64,000 nucleotides of DNA from Limosilactobacillus urinaemulieris (GCF_014838745.1 NZ_JABUXR010000001.1:1-64000); one strand, 5' to 3'; positions 1 through 8,496 are shown, counted from the first letter of the stretch. The notes: generated from the sequence alone by a model not told the origin. Numbers and translations: made by a program.

Positions 1-116
1 GATCGCCGGGAGGCTGTCCATATTTAGTATTAATTTTAAGAAAAGGAAGAACCGCTCAGAATTTCAAATGAAATTCCGAACGGTTCTCTTAATTTAAAGG
101 ACTTATGTCACAGCCC
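1..116. other. possible 3' end of a gene or mobile element truncated by the window edge
   Basis: The first bases hold a short open frame ending in TAG at 25-27 (+ strand), directly followed by the terminator at 48-92. The stretch at 103-116 (TTATGTCACAGCCCC-like) resembles the terminal repeat of insertion sequences common in lactobacilli; that is recollection and inference, because the other end is outside the window. No gene can be named. Confidence 0.25.
48..92. terminator. bidirectional terminator
   Basis: Imperfect 17-bp inverted repeat (GAACCGCTCAGAATTTC / GAAATTCCGAACGGTTC) around a 4-5 nt loop, with A/T-rich flanks on both sides. It can end transcripts from the left (+) and from the hydratase-like gene (minus). 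Confidence 0.6.
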
Positions 117-237
117 CTTTTGTTATCTAGCTGGATAGATAAATTTAACAAGATTATGAGGCTTATTAGTTTTGTTGATTATCACTTAATTTCATTTAGT
201 CATCCTCCTAGTTGACATTTAAATCGACATTACCAAG

Positions 238-1003
238 TTAGTGATCAAAATTGACAGCCCAATGTCCTTCTTTGAGATGAGGCGGTAAAACGAATGTTCC
301 AGAAGAAACCAGTTGGCCTTCTTTAAATTGCTTGCCTTGTTCTTCAAGCTTCTTGACAAGCCATTGAAGAGATTTGAGTGGGTTACCAAGAACCTCTTTT
401 GAATCCCCCTCATCGAGTTTTTGATCATCAAGGAAGAGTTCAGCATGGACCGTTGCAACATCAGCTACATCCTTGAAAACTTTTGTTGAAGGAGCCTCTT
501 TTCCATAAACAACTAATCCGCCAACAGCACAATCTGACATGACATTGTATTTACCGAGACTCGGGAACCAATCCTTAAATCGAGAATCCGGTACTTCTAG
601 TGCACCCGCAACTGTTGTCTTGTTTAAGAGATCTTCTAATGAATCATTACTCGTTAAGTCAGTAGTTGCACGAAAGGCTAATTCAACTTCGACTAATGGC
701 TCCATCAGGTCATTTAAGTTGACGTTTGCTGGAGCAGGGAGAAAACGACGATTAACCTGTTGACCATATAAGGGTGAATCCGCGTCAAACATATCTTGGG
801 TTTGTTTACTTGTAAGTGACACTTTATATCCACCAACGGGGACGCCCTTAAGCCGAACGAATTACCTCATCTTGAACAGCGTATGCAGTATCGTCATCTT
901 CCACAACACCTTTCCAGTCTTTTTCTTCTAATGGCTTGCCAGTTAGGGTTGCATCGTAAAGAGCCATTGCAAATTCTTTTTGGTTAGCGTTTAATGTTGT
1001 CAT
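238..1003 (-). pseudogene. 2-keto-4-pentenoate hydratase-like (MhpD family) gene, frameshifted
   Basis: Starts at ATG 1003 behind a strong GGAGG site (minus strand). The first about 47 codons read MTTLNAN...VIR and then hit TAA; the rest (from about 855 down to 238) is open one base away, continuing RLKGVPVGGYKVSLTSKQT. Removing one T at about 855-858 restores a protein of about 254 aa, the usual length of 2-oxopent-4-enoate hydratase / fumarylacetoacetase-fold proteins. The family hydrates or decarboxylates 2-oxo-alkenoates using a divalent metal. The gene is downstream of a T-box leader and a short ORF, so it was amino-acid regulated. The substrate in lactobacilli is unknown. As read, the product is truncated and probably inactive. 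Confidence 0.8.
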
Positions 1004-1031
1004 AATTGATTCCTCCAATTTTTAGTTATTT

Positions 1032-1076
1032 ATGATTCTCATCACCATCAAAAATGCCAACACTGATGAGAATCAT
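1032..1076 (-). promoter_or_regulatory. 13-bp perfect hairpin overlapping short ORF stop
   Basis: ATGATTCTCATCA at 1032-1044 and its exact complement at 1064-1076 enclose a 19-nt loop containing the stop codon of the short ORF. There is no U-run after it, so it is not an intrinsic terminator. It sits 29 nt before the hydratase start codon (ATG 1003) and 16 nt from its GGAGG site, so it may act on translation or mRNA stability. Confidence 0.5.
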
Positions 1077-1131
1077 TATTTTTAATTATTTCTCGAATGT
1101 TGCTAATGTCGCTAATGTCACTATCTTTCAT
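1048..1131 (-). CDS. short Ile-rich ORF (27 aa) between T-box and hydratase gene
   Basis: ATG at 1131 follows a good AGGTGAGG site. The peptide has six Ile in 27 residues (DISDISNIREII in the first half) and ends ...SHQCWHF. It lies between the T-box terminator and the hydratase-like gene. Its 3' half is inside one arm of a perfect 13-bp inverted repeat (1032-1044 / 1064-1076). It could be a regulatory leader peptide or a small conserved protein. I do not recognise it from a family. Confidence 0.5.
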   Translation of the reverse strand: MKDSDISDISNIREIIKNNDSHQCWHF

Positions 1132-1164
1132 GATCCTCACCTCACTTAAAATAAATTTCAAAGT

Positions 1165-1441
1165 AAACAAAAGCCCTCCAAGCACAATTGAATATGCTTG
1201 AAGGGCGACGTTGCCGCGGTACCACCTTCATTTATGGAAAGAGTCCACATCTTGAACCAGACAAATTTATCTAGAGCCAGGATAATGGTCGGCAGCCAGG
1301 CAACCTTACTTAGTTCAGGAGCCAATTCACAGGGGATTTAACATTGATTAACGTTGCTTAGTTCACACCAGCCACTAAGTCTCTGAACCAGTTAACCAGG
1401 TTACTTCCTGTTCGGTATCTTTAACGTGTTTACATTTGATG
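1165..1441 (-). promoter_or_regulatory. T-box riboswitch leader (probably isoleucine)
   Basis: On the minus strand the core AAGGTGGTACCGCGG (about 1213-1227) is the conserved T-box, followed by a terminator stem of about 18 bp (1165-1206). Stem I can be drawn: ACAGG/CCTGT base helix (1329-1333 side), GA kink motif, AGTA bulge and the distal GGTGTGA motif. The base after UGG is U, which pairs with tRNAs having discriminator A73 (Ile, Leu, Val, Ala, Met), and excludes Ser, Trp, Cys and Gly. Using glyQS geometry the specifier would be ATC (Ile, 1335-1337). That codon call is tentative because the following base is not the usual purine. Confidence 0.85.
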
Positions 1442-1447
1442 CTTCGT

Positions 1448-1476
1448 ATTCTACTCATTAATTTCTAATCTGTCAA
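1448..1476 (-). promoter_or_regulatory. sigma-A promoter of the T-box transcript
   Basis: Perfect -35 TTGACA (1471-1476) and -10 TAGAAT (1448-1453) separated by 17 bp, reading toward the T-box leader on the minus strand. Confidence 0.75.
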
Positions 1477-1641
1477 CCGTAAAATTTAATTTTTTATTAT
1501 TTTGGGAATTCCTTATATGAAGAAATTAAATTTATAAATCATTTAGAAACGTATGGGGCACAATTAGGGGGTTCACAAGTCGAAGTTTGTATTGTAAACT
1601 ACTCAACAATTACAAAATGATGAGAAAGAGGAGTGGTAACG

Positions 1642-2829
1642 ATGTTTAAATTTTCAAAAAGAGTTCCTGCTGACGGGACAGATGCTGTTGGTGCAATCTT
1701 AAAAGCGGCGGCTGATCCCAAAATTATTTCATTTGCGGGTGGATTACCGGCTCCTGAACTATTTCCAGTTGAAGGGATGAAGAAGGCCACCGATAAGGTT
1801 TATGCAGAGCATGGTCAGCAAGCACTCCAGTATGGAGCTGCCAAGGGAGTAACCGAGCTGCGTGAACTGATCCTTAAGCGAGTAAAGGAAAAGGAGAATG
1901 TTGATGCCAAATTAGAAAATGTTATGGTAACAACAGGCTCTGAACAAGCAATTGATCTGGTCGGAAAAGCATTTGTAAATCCTGGTGATACAGTTCTTGT
2001 AGAGGAACCGACTTACCTTTGTGCTCTCGATGTTTTTCGTTCATATGGCGCTAATTTTGTTAGTGTGCCGATGGATGAGGACGGAATGAAGATGGACGCT
2101 CTGGAAGAAGCACTTAAGGCTCATCCAGAAACAGCGCTGGTTTACACAGTACCAAACTTCCAAAACCCAACTGGACGGACCATGCCGGCAGAACGACGCA
2201 AGAAGTTTGCGGAATTGGCAGCAAAATACGATGTTCCAGTTCTTGAGGATAACCCGTATGGTGATATTCGCTTTGCAGGAGAGCACGTACCTTCTGTTAA
2301 GTCATTTGATCATGCAGGGAAAGTCTTTTACATGAGTACGTTCTCAAAGATTCTCGCTCCGGGATTCCGTCTTGGCTGGTTAGTAGCGGATCCGAAGGTC
2401 ATTGAAAAGTTAACTGTGCTAAAGCAATCTGCTGATCTTCATACGGATAACCTCGTTCAGTATGTAGTTACTGAATTCTTTAAGGAAAATGATGTTGACG
2501 CCCACGTTAAGGAAATTAGTGATCTTTACGGGAAGCGGAAGCAACTGATGATTGATGGAATTAAGAAGTACTTCCCGAAGGATGTTAAGTATACTGATCC
2601 AGAAGGTGGAATGTTCCTTTGGGTTGAAGTACCTGGTGTCACTGATACTGTTGAACTCTTTAAACAGTGTCTTGAACACAATGTTGCCTTTGTTCCTGGT
2701 GATCCATTCTTTGCTGGCAAGCCACAACCAGGAACATTCCGGTTGAATTACTCTAATATGCAGGAAGACCAAATTGAGGTCGGATTAAAGCGGCTTGGTG
2801 AAGCACTTTCACAGGCTCTCGAAGCATAA
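1642..2829 (+). CDS. PLP-dependent aminotransferase, class I/II (aromatic/2-aminoadipate type)
   Basis: Fold-type I aminotransferase of 395 aa. Visible motifs: NPTG near residue 175, EDNPYG (PLP-pyridine Asp) near 202, and SFSK-type STFSK with the Schiff-base Lys near 236, then an Arg-rich FRLG stretch. It resembles the MocR/LysN-like group that transaminates aromatic, branched-chain or 2-aminoadipate substrates; the exact substrate cannot be read from sequence. ATG 1642 is preferred over the upstream in-frame GTG at 1633, because the AGAGGAG ribosome site overlaps that GTG and is well spaced from 1642. It is transcribed alone and ends at a strong terminator. Its divergent neighbour is T-box controlled, which would fit amino-acid metabolism. 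Confidence 0.85.
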   Translation: MFKFSKRVPADGTDAVGAILKAAADPKIISFAGGLPAPELFPVEGMKKATDKVYAEHGQQALQYGAAKGVTELRELILKRVKEKENVDAKLENVMVTTGSEQAIDLVGKAFVNPGDTVLVEEPTYLCALDVFRSYGANFVSVPMDEDGMKMDALEEALKAHPETALVYTVPNFQNPTGRTMPAERRKKFAELAAKYDVPVLEDNPYGDIRFAGEHVPSVKSFDHAGKVFYMSTFSKILAPGFRLGWLVADPKVIEKLTVLKQSADLHTDNLVQYVVTEFFKENDVDAHVKEISDLYGKRKQLMIDGIKKYFPKDVKYTDPEGGMFLWVEVPGVTDTVELFKQCLEHNVAFVPGDPFFAGKPQPGTFRLNYSNMQEDQIEVGLKRLGEALSQALEA

Positions 2830-2835
2830 TTATCA

Positions 2836-2884
2836 AATAGTTCTTAAAGGACGCACGATGATGGTGTTCTTTAAGAACTATTTG
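2836..2884. terminator. terminator
   Basis: Inverted repeat AAATAGTTCTTAAAG / CTTTAAGAACTATTT around a 20-nt loop directly after the aminotransferase stop. Confidence 0.75.
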
Positions 2885-2977
2885 CGTTTAAAAACACTAT
2901 CTTTCTTTGTTTGGTAGATAATTGTAAAATATAAGGTGATTAGCCAAACGGAAGAAATGTTAGAAAGGGTTAAAATT

Positions 2978-3751
2978 ATGCGTAAACCATTTATCGTTGC
3001 AAATTGGAAGATGCACAAAAACGTCAAGGAGTCAGTTGATTTTGTTAACCAGATCAAATCAAAGCTTCCTGATCCTAATAAGATGGAGGTTGGCATTGCA
3101 GCACAAGCATTTGCCTTGCCAAGCATGGTTGAAGCAGCAGGAAATTCAGGCCTGAGAATTATCGCCCAAAACGCTGCTGCGGAATACTCTGGTCCATATA
3201 CGGGCGAAGTAAGTCTTCGTGGTTTAGCAGATGCTGGAGTCTCGTATGTCATGTTGGGTCATATCGAGCGACGGCGATTATTTGGTGAAACAAATGCTAG
3301 CGTACACAAGAAGGTTCAAGCAGCCCTTCAACGTGGTGTTACCCCAATTATCTGTACAGATGAAACAATGGTGCAGCAGGTGGTCAATGATGAAATTCAC
3401 TATGTCTTCCACCAACTGATGACCGTTTTGCATGGTGTTTCGTTAGATCAGATCAAGCAGGTTGTCATCTCCTACGAACCTAGTTGGGCAGTTGGTGCAG
3501 GGCAACACGCTAATCCGACCTTGGCCGAAGAAGGGTGTCGACTAATCCGCCAGACAATTGCTGAATATTATAGCTATGAGATTGCGGATAAGATTCGAAT
3601 CCTTTATGGGGGAAGTGTTAATCCTAATAATATTAAGGATATTATTGATAAACCCGATATTGATGGTGCGTTAATTGGCCGGGCAAGTTTGGACCTGGAT
3701 AATTTCTTAAAAATGATTTCCAATGCTCAGTTAACACTAAAAGAAGAATAA
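2978..3751 (+). CDS. triosephosphate isomerase paralog (divergent)
   Basis: 257-aa TIM-barrel protein starting at ATG 2978 (GAAAGGG site 8 nt upstream; longer frames from 2936 lack a site). N-x-K (NWKMH, Lys11), catalytic His95 and Glu167 (YEPSWAVG) and the phosphate loop (LYGGSVN) are present, so interconversion of dihydroxyacetone phosphate and glyceraldehyde-3-phosphate is possible. It departs from normal enzymes: the near-invariant GHSERR motif reads GHIERR (Ser96 to Ile) and the CxGE loop reads CTDE. It is a lone gene, not in a gap-pgk-tpi operon, so it is likely a second copy with altered activity or another sugar-phosphate substrate. Confidence 0.8.
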   Translation: MRKPFIVANWKMHKNVKESVDFVNQIKSKLPDPNKMEVGIAAQAFALPSMVEAAGNSGLRIIAQNAAAEYSGPYTGEVSLRGLADAGVSYVMLGHIERRRLFGETNASVHKKVQAALQRGVTPIICTDETMVQQVVNDEIHYVFHQLMTVLHGVSLDQIKQVVISYEPSWAVGAGQHANPTLAEEGCRLIRQTIAEYYSYEIADKIRILYGGSVNPNNIKDIIDKPDIDGALIGRASLDLDNFLKMISNAQLTLKEE

Positions 3752-3755
3752 TAAA

Positions 3756-3797
3756 AAGTTCCTAGTACTCAATTTACGAATACTAGGAACTTTTAAG
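3756..3797. terminator. terminator between converging genes
   Basis: AAAGTTCCTAGTA / TACTAGGAACTTTT stem with U-run on either strand; serves both the TIM paralog (+) and asp23 (minus). Confidence 0.75.
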
Positions 3798-3810
3798 CTA
3801 GGGTAAGCTA

Positions 3811-4218
3811 TTAGTTTACTTGCTTATCGTCATCCTTCTTTAATTCTTCACGAGTCTTCACGTCATTAACGTGTAATTCGAACTTAACTAATTTCAAGCC
3901 GGTCATCTTATCTAGGGCGCTGTCAATCTCTTTACAGACTGCTTCAAAAATTTCTGGTGCGCTTTTACCATATTCAATTGTGGCATCCATTTTAATTGCA
4001 ACTTGTTTTTCACCTACGTCAGCATCAATTCCCTTGGTCATATTATTACCGGAGGAAACTTTATCCGCAAATTCAGAGAACATGTTGCCGTCAAGGGAGA
4101 TGATTCCTGGAACTCGAGTAGCTGTGATCCCAGCAATCTTCTCAATTACACTGTCATCAAAAGTTAGGTGTTGGTCAACATTAGTTTTAGTGGTTTGGTT
4201 TGTGTTTGTAGTTGTCAT
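3811..4218 (-). CDS. asp23: Asp23/Gls24 family envelope stress protein
   Basis: 135-aa Asp23-type protein: a short Thr/Asn-rich N-terminus, then the conserved IAGITATRVPGI block, a central GVxADVGEKQ strand pattern and an acidic/basic C-tail. Family members are abundant cytoplasmic proteins tethered at the membrane by AmaP and induced by alkaline or cell-wall stress. It is last in the amaP-DUF2273-asp23 operon (20-nt spacing) with its own GGAGG site. No catalytic function is known. Confidence 0.9.
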   Translation of the reverse strand: MTTTNTNQTTKTNVDQHLTFDDSVIEKIAGITATRVPGIISLDGNMFSEFADKVSSGNNMTKGIDADVGEKQVAIKMDATIEYGKSAPEIFEAVCKEIDSALDKMTGLKLVKFELHVNDVKTREELKKDDDKQVN

Positions 4219-4238
4219 AATTAATTCCTCCTTAGAAA

Positions 4239-4430
4239 TTATTCGGCAAGTTTAGCACTTAATTTATTAACGATTCCCTTAAAAGAGAATCCAATGAGGT
4301 CTAAGACGAGACCGATTATGGCGAAGATAGCGGTAGTTAGAAGAATACCAATTGCTGTCCAAAATCCCCAAACGGTCCAACTAATGCTGAGAACTAATCC
4401 CGTAATCGCACCAATGAGAGCAAGTTTCAT
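4239..4430 (-). CDS. DUF2273 small membrane protein
   Basis: 63 aa with two hydrophobic segments (about residues 5-22 and 26-48) separated by a short turn. Members of DUF2273 sit between amaP and asp23 in many Firmicutes, as here, and are presumed to help anchor the Asp23 assembly at the membrane. Start ATG 4430 has an AAGGAGGG site. Confidence 0.85.
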   Translation of the reverse strand: MKLALIGAITGLVLSISWTVWGFWTAIGILLTTAIFAIIGLVLDLIGFSFKGIVNKLSAKLAE

Positions 4431-4445
4431 TGTTATCCCTCCTTG

Positions 4446-4991
4446 TTAGACGACTGTGACTGATTTTTTGTGACTATAAGGTTCGAGGCGAACTCGTAAT
4501 TTACGAAGTCCGATAGCAAAGTTTGTTTGTAAATTATTTTCAATTGCGTCAGTTAAAGAGTTCTTCAGTAGCTCTGGATCAGATTGTCCAGAAAGCATTC
4601 CAGTAACGGTAACGTCTGCTTCTTGACGGTTCTTGAGCATTTTAACCGTCGTTGTGGGGTTGTAGAGACCAAAACTTGATAAGTTAAGTCGAATACTATT
4701 TTCCACTGCTGTTTTATCAACTGAGATATGACGAGCACCATCACGAGCAATTATCAATTGTTTACTCGTTGTTGGTCGGAAGATAGAACTTCCGATTACG
4801 ATTATCGCCATTAGAATGATATAGCTTGCTAAACCAATAATTGTGTATTGTCCGGGGCGGGTTAATAGCCATTGGCTGATTTCTAGTGTCCAGGGCTCAT
4901 GACGGAAGATCCAGAGAAGGATTACAATCCCACCGATTAATCCCTGAATTAGCATTGCTAATGTGATCCACCATTTTTTCCAATTAGCCAT
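4446..4991 (-). CDS. amaP: alkaline shock response membrane anchor protein AmaP
   Basis: 181 aa with an N-terminal hairpin of two membrane segments (about 9-29 and 48-68), followed by a cytoplasmic Asp23-like alpha/beta domain. It is first in the operon with DUF2273 and asp23, with 15-nt spacings. AmaP recruits Asp23 to the membrane in staphylococci; the same role is inferred here from gene order and topology. Confidence 0.85.
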   Translation of the reverse strand: MANWKKWWITLAMLIQGLIGGIVILLWIFRHEPWTLEISQWLLTRPGQYTIIGLASYIILMAIIVIGSSIFRPTTSKQLIIARDGARHISVDKTAVENSIRLNLSSFGLYNPTTTVKMLKNRQEADVTVTGMLSGQSDPELLKNSLTDAIENNLQTNFAIGLRKLRVRLEPYSHKKSVTVV

Positions 4992-5221
4992 TAAAGAATC
5001 ACTCCTTTCTATGTCTGCAGGCTGCTGTTTTAATGTCTTAACTTTAACATGGATGAAAAGGCTTTACAGTAGATTACTAATAGACATAAGGCTTTCTTAT
5101 ACGGGTGATCATTAATTCTTCACAGGTGTTTACAAATGGGGTATAAATTGGCAAAAAAGACCATTTTTGATTAATAATCTGCTATGATTATAGTGATTTA
5201 ATTCTAATTGGGGATGATAAA

Positions 5222-5761
5222 ATGCAAATTAGGAAAGCGACACAAAAGGACTTAGACACAATTTTGGAAATTCTTCGCGATGGACGTAATCAATTGGCTG
5301 AACGGGGGGTTGATCAATGGCAGGGCGACTATCCAAATGCTCAGCATATTCAGGAAGATATTGATAATGGCTATTCATATCTCGTTAAATCTGATGATGG
5401 AATGACTGTTGGAGCAGTCGCAATTGTCAATTCACCAGATCATGTTTATGATCATATTAATGGTGAATGGCTAATTAATACGACAAACTATGTTACTATT
5501 CACCGGGTAGCCATTCACTCAAGTCATGCAGGAAAAGGCTACGCATCAAAGCTATTCATTAGTGTGATTGATTACTTAGAAAAGCATCGGCCTGATGTAG
5601 AGTCGATTCGCCTTAGTACGAACGAAAATAATTTGGTAATGCAACACATTGCCGAAAAGAATGGCTTCCAAAAGGTTGGAACGATGCCAGGAGCATACCG
5701 TCCTGAAGAACTCTCTTACGTGTATGAGTTATTAACAAACACTCACGCTTTAGCGAGCTAA
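5222..5761 (+). CDS. GNAT family N-acetyltransferase
   Basis: 179 aa. The N-terminus (MQIRKATQKDLDTI) is the typical GNAT first strand and the acetyl-CoA loop appears as a diverged SSHAGKGYASKL near residues 100-112, with ENGFxKVG-like strand 6 (AEKNGFQKVG) toward the end. It acetylates an unknown amine. It is monocistronic, with a GGGGATGATAAA site and a strong terminator behind. Confidence 0.85.
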   Translation: MQIRKATQKDLDTILEILRDGRNQLAERGVDQWQGDYPNAQHIQEDIDNGYSYLVKSDDGMTVGAVAIVNSPDHVYDHINGEWLINTTNYVTIHRVAIHSSHAGKGYASKLFISVIDYLEKHRPDVESIRLSTNENNLVMQHIAEKNGFQKVGTMPGAYRPEELSYVYELLTNTHALAS

Positions 5762-5762
5762 A

Positions 5763-5817
5763 ATTAAGGAGACTAGTGCGAAATCTTATTTTCGTACTAG
5801 TCTCCTTAATTTTATTT
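5763..5817. terminator. terminator
   Basis: Near-perfect AAATTAAGGAGACTAGT / ACTAGTCTCCTTAATTT inverted repeat with flanking A/T runs, between converging genes. Confidence 0.8.
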
Positions 5818-6120
5818 ATTAATTTGTTGAGCGTAATTTCGAGCGTTGTACAGTTCGTAAACAATAATGGTTTCGATTAAAGTGATAATGCAGATTAAGA
5901 GAAATGTATATACCTCAGGAAGAATGAAAAGGAGGATCAGCAGGATCCACGAAAACCAACTCCACTGGGTTTCGATTTTGACTACTCGCTGAACCCGTTT
6001 GGTTGGGGTAATCCTTCCTGAACGTTGAAAAATATCACGAATTTGGGCAAACCATTTAACTTCAAAGAAACTCTCAATCATAAAAATGATGATCAAAGTC
6101 ATTAGGTAAATATGTGCCAT
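5812..6120 (-). CDS. hypothetical membrane protein
   Basis: 102 aa from ATG 6120, chosen because AAAGGAG lies just upstream; a longer frame from 6183 has no site. Three hydrophobic stretches (about 5-16, 58-72, 76-93) with a basic linker (RITPTKRVQRVVKIE) suggest a small polytopic membrane protein. I recognise no family. It lies just downstream of the ClC gene in the same direction and may be cotranscribed. Confidence 0.6.
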   Translation of the reverse strand: MAHIYLMTLIIIFMIESFFEVKWFAQIRDIFQRSGRITPTKRVQRVVKIETQWSWFSWILLILLFILPEVYTFLLICIITLIETIIVYELYNARNYAQQINK

Positions 6121-6191
6121 GTTTTTAAACTCCTTTAAGCATGATGCAAGGTTAAGTTTAGCCGTTTCATAGTTAATAAGCAAACATCATA

Positions 6192-7448
6192 CTATTTGGC
6201 AAGTTTTGTATTAACCCACCGAGAAACGGCAATCGATAATGCGACCCCTAAGGCGAGGGGAATAAAGGCTGTGAAGTTCAAATGGCAGACTTCAAACAAC
6301 ATGAACATTGCCATAAGAGGTGCCTGTTGAGAAGCGGTTAAAAAATAAGCAGCGCCGAGTACAGCACACTGGGTAATTGTTACTCCTGGCATAATTTGGA
6401 CATAGATCATCCCCAAGAAGACACCAATAACAGCGCCAAGCGAAATTGAAGGCGTCAGGATTCCTCCATAAGCCCCGCTCTTGATACTAAGAAGGGTTAC
6501 AACTGCTTTAGCAATGAAACCAAAAAGAAGGGCTAAAATAACATTTTTATTGATGGTGGTGGTGCCCATCGCTAATTGAGCCAATCCGCGACCATTTCCC
6601 ATGATTTGCGGGTAGAAAGCAGCAACAATCCCAGTAATAATTCCCATTAATGGTAGCTGGTAGAGCACGTTTTTGGTAATGGCCCGGTGAGAACTTGCTT
6701 TTTTTACTCCCAACTTGAAGTAAGCACCCATGATTCCAAGAAGGGGTGCCAAGACGATCACAATTGGAAGGATCCGTAATGAAGGAAAATTTTTGGAGCC
6801 GACCAAGTAGTAGGGCTTATACCCTTTAACAATTGATCCGATTAAAGTCGCAATTACCGACATTGTTAAACTAACAGCGACTACTCGGGCGTTAACTTTC
6901 TTGTAAAGTAACTCAATCGCAAAGACAGCACCTGTGATCGGAGCAATATATACTCCTGAGAAACCAGCACCAGCAGCGCACGCAATTAGCATTTTTTGGT
7001 CTTCTGGATCGAGCTTCAGGTAACGGTTGTTAGCAAAGTGTCGTTCCCATTTCTGAGCGATTGCAGCACCGGCTTCCCGTGGCGCTAATTCACGACCAAT
7101 GGAATTCCCTGTTCCTACATAAAAGATCTGTGTAACAACATGAATTAGTGTTTTAACTAGCGGCATTGTCTTACCAGTAATTGCTTTACTGATACCGACT
7201 GGGCGGTAGTTCTTTTGAAGAAAATACCAGATGATTGCAGCAATCGCAGAACCAACAAAAACAGAAATAAATCGGTGCCCTGGACCAACAAAAATATCAA
7301 CTGGGATCCGATTGCTTTCTTCAAAGTTAAGAAAGTATTTTTCTGATAAATCAAGAAGAATACTTAATAGTAAAGAACTAATCCCCACGATCACCCCAAG
7401 TACAACCGTAGCAATGACTAAAGGAAAATTTTTTGAAATCGACTTCAT
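6192..7448 (-). CDS. ClC family chloride channel / H+-coupled anion transporter
   Basis: 418 aa, with about ten helices. ClC signature loops are present: GRELAPREAGAA (equivalent of GREGP), GFSGVYIAPITGAVFAIE, and SGAYGGILTPSISLGA near the C-terminus. The first selectivity motif is relaxed (GNSIGREL). Family members move Cl- or F- in exchange for or together with protons and help in acid resistance. ATG 7448 is preferred to ATG 7463, since GGGAGAGAG lies between them. Confidence 0.85.
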   Translation of the reverse strand: MKSISKNFPLVIATVVLGVIVGISSLLLSILLDLSEKYFLNFEESNRIPVDIFVGPGHRFISVFVGSAIAAIIWYFLQKNYRPVGISKAITGKTMPLVKTLIHVVTQIFYVGTGNSIGRELAPREAGAAIAQKWERHFANNRYLKLDPEDQKMLIACAAGAGFSGVYIAPITGAVFAIELLYKKVNARVVAVSLTMSVIATLIGSIVKGYKPYYLVGSKNFPSLRILPIVIVLAPLLGIMGAYFKLGVKKASSHRAITKNVLYQLPLMGIITGIVAAFYPQIMGNGRGLAQLAMGTTTINKNVILALLFGFIAKAVVTLLSIKSGAYGGILTPSISLGAVIGVFLGMIYVQIMPGVTITQCAVLGAAYFLTASQQAPLMAMFMLFEVCHLNFTAFIPLALGVALSIAVSRWVNTKLAK

Positions 7449-7573
7449 TCTTCTCTCTCCCATGAATAATTATACCTCGTTAGTTTATACCACCAGAAAG
7501 CAGAAATAAAGTCTCTCAGAAGAATCAAGTAATTTGGGTGTATGATAAAAGAAAAAGATCTAGGTGAGTTGAA

Positions 7574-7672
7574 ATGGACAAACAACCGACTAAAAAAGAT
7601 GTAATTATGTTAATTATTGTTGCTCTCGCTGTGGTAACCATTCAGGGAATTTGTGCCCAGTTAGGTAAGTAG
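7574..7672 (+). CDS. 32-aa single-pass membrane peptide
   Basis: ATG 7574 behind TAGGTGAG. The peptide has a charged N-terminus (MDKQPTKKD) and one hydrophobic helix (about 10-28). It ends 8 nt before the lipase-like gene, whose ribosome site overlaps its stop, so the two are probably translationally coupled. No family recognised. Confidence 0.6.
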   Translation: MDKQPTKKDVIMLIIVALAVVTIQGICAQLGK

Positions 7673-7680
7673 GTGGCAGG

Positions 7681-8493
7681 ATGACGCATTTGGTTTGGGG
7701 AAAGCAGTCATTAACTGATTGGCAGCGAGTCCAATTAGCTCAGCTTGAATATCATAACTGGCAATTAGGAGAAGATGTCTTGCTGCCAGACGGCCAGTTA
7801 ATTGGTGAAGTGGTCAAGGTGATTTGGACGACTGATGGATTTCGAGCGACAGTAATTCGTTCAGCTGCTGATTCCCAAATAATAGTTCTTTTTCGTGGAT
7901 CGTCTGGTGTTCGGAAGGGCGATCCAACAACGTGGACTAATGAATGGCTTCGGGTCAACCTGCCAATTGGTAACGCAATTATTAATCAGGTTCCTGACGT
8001 CCCTCAAGAGCTATGGACGGCAAGCAAGGAATTTAATCATTTATTAGCTGCTTACCCGCAAATGACCTTTTTCCTTTATGGACACTCGTTAGGTTCAATT
8101 AATGCCCAATTTGCATTAGCTAACTGTCATTACCCTGACCGGATTGGTGGGGCATATCTTTATGAAGGACCTAATCTTTACTGGTTACTAGATGAACGGC
8201 AACGGCAAACAACGACTCTTCTTCGCTGTCAGGTATTTAACTATATCGATCCGCTTGATGTGGTTGCGTTGGGATATATTGATATGGAGCATACAATTGG
8301 GTTACTCCGGGTGGTTGATTCTATGATGACCAGCCCAATTAATCAGCATATGTGGGGTGGGTATCAATTTGATAAACAGCAGAACTTACTACTAGAGAAT
8401 AATTTTTGGCAAAACAGACGGGCGCAAATTGATCAACAGCTGATTAATGCAGTTCAAAAATTAAACCAAAATAATGATGAATGGGAGCGTTAA
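7681..8493 (+). CDS. alpha/beta hydrolase, class 3 lipase-like (Mbeg1/DUF2974 type)
   Basis: 270 aa. The nucleophile elbow GHSLGS is near residue 138, preceded by a lipase-like strand (IIVLFRGSSG) that in this family supplies the oxyanion hole. A candidate acid (IDPLDVV) and C-terminal His (QHMWGG) follow. No signal peptide, so the likely action is on intracellular acyl esters. It is second in an operon with the 32-aa membrane peptide and the PAS gene (3-nt gap). Confidence 0.75.
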   Translation: MTHLVWGKQSLTDWQRVQLAQLEYHNWQLGEDVLLPDGQLIGEVVKVIWTTDGFRATVIRSAADSQIIVLFRGSSGVRKGDPTTWTNEWLRVNLPIGNAIINQVPDVPQELWTASKEFNHLLAAYPQMTFFLYGHSLGSINAQFALANCHYPDRIGGAYLYEGPNLYWLLDERQRQTTTLLRCQVFNYIDPLDVVALGYIDMEHTIGLLRVVDSMMTSPINQHMWGGYQFDKQQNLLLENNFWQNRRAQIDQQLINAVQKLNQNNDEWER

Positions 8494-8496
8494 AAA

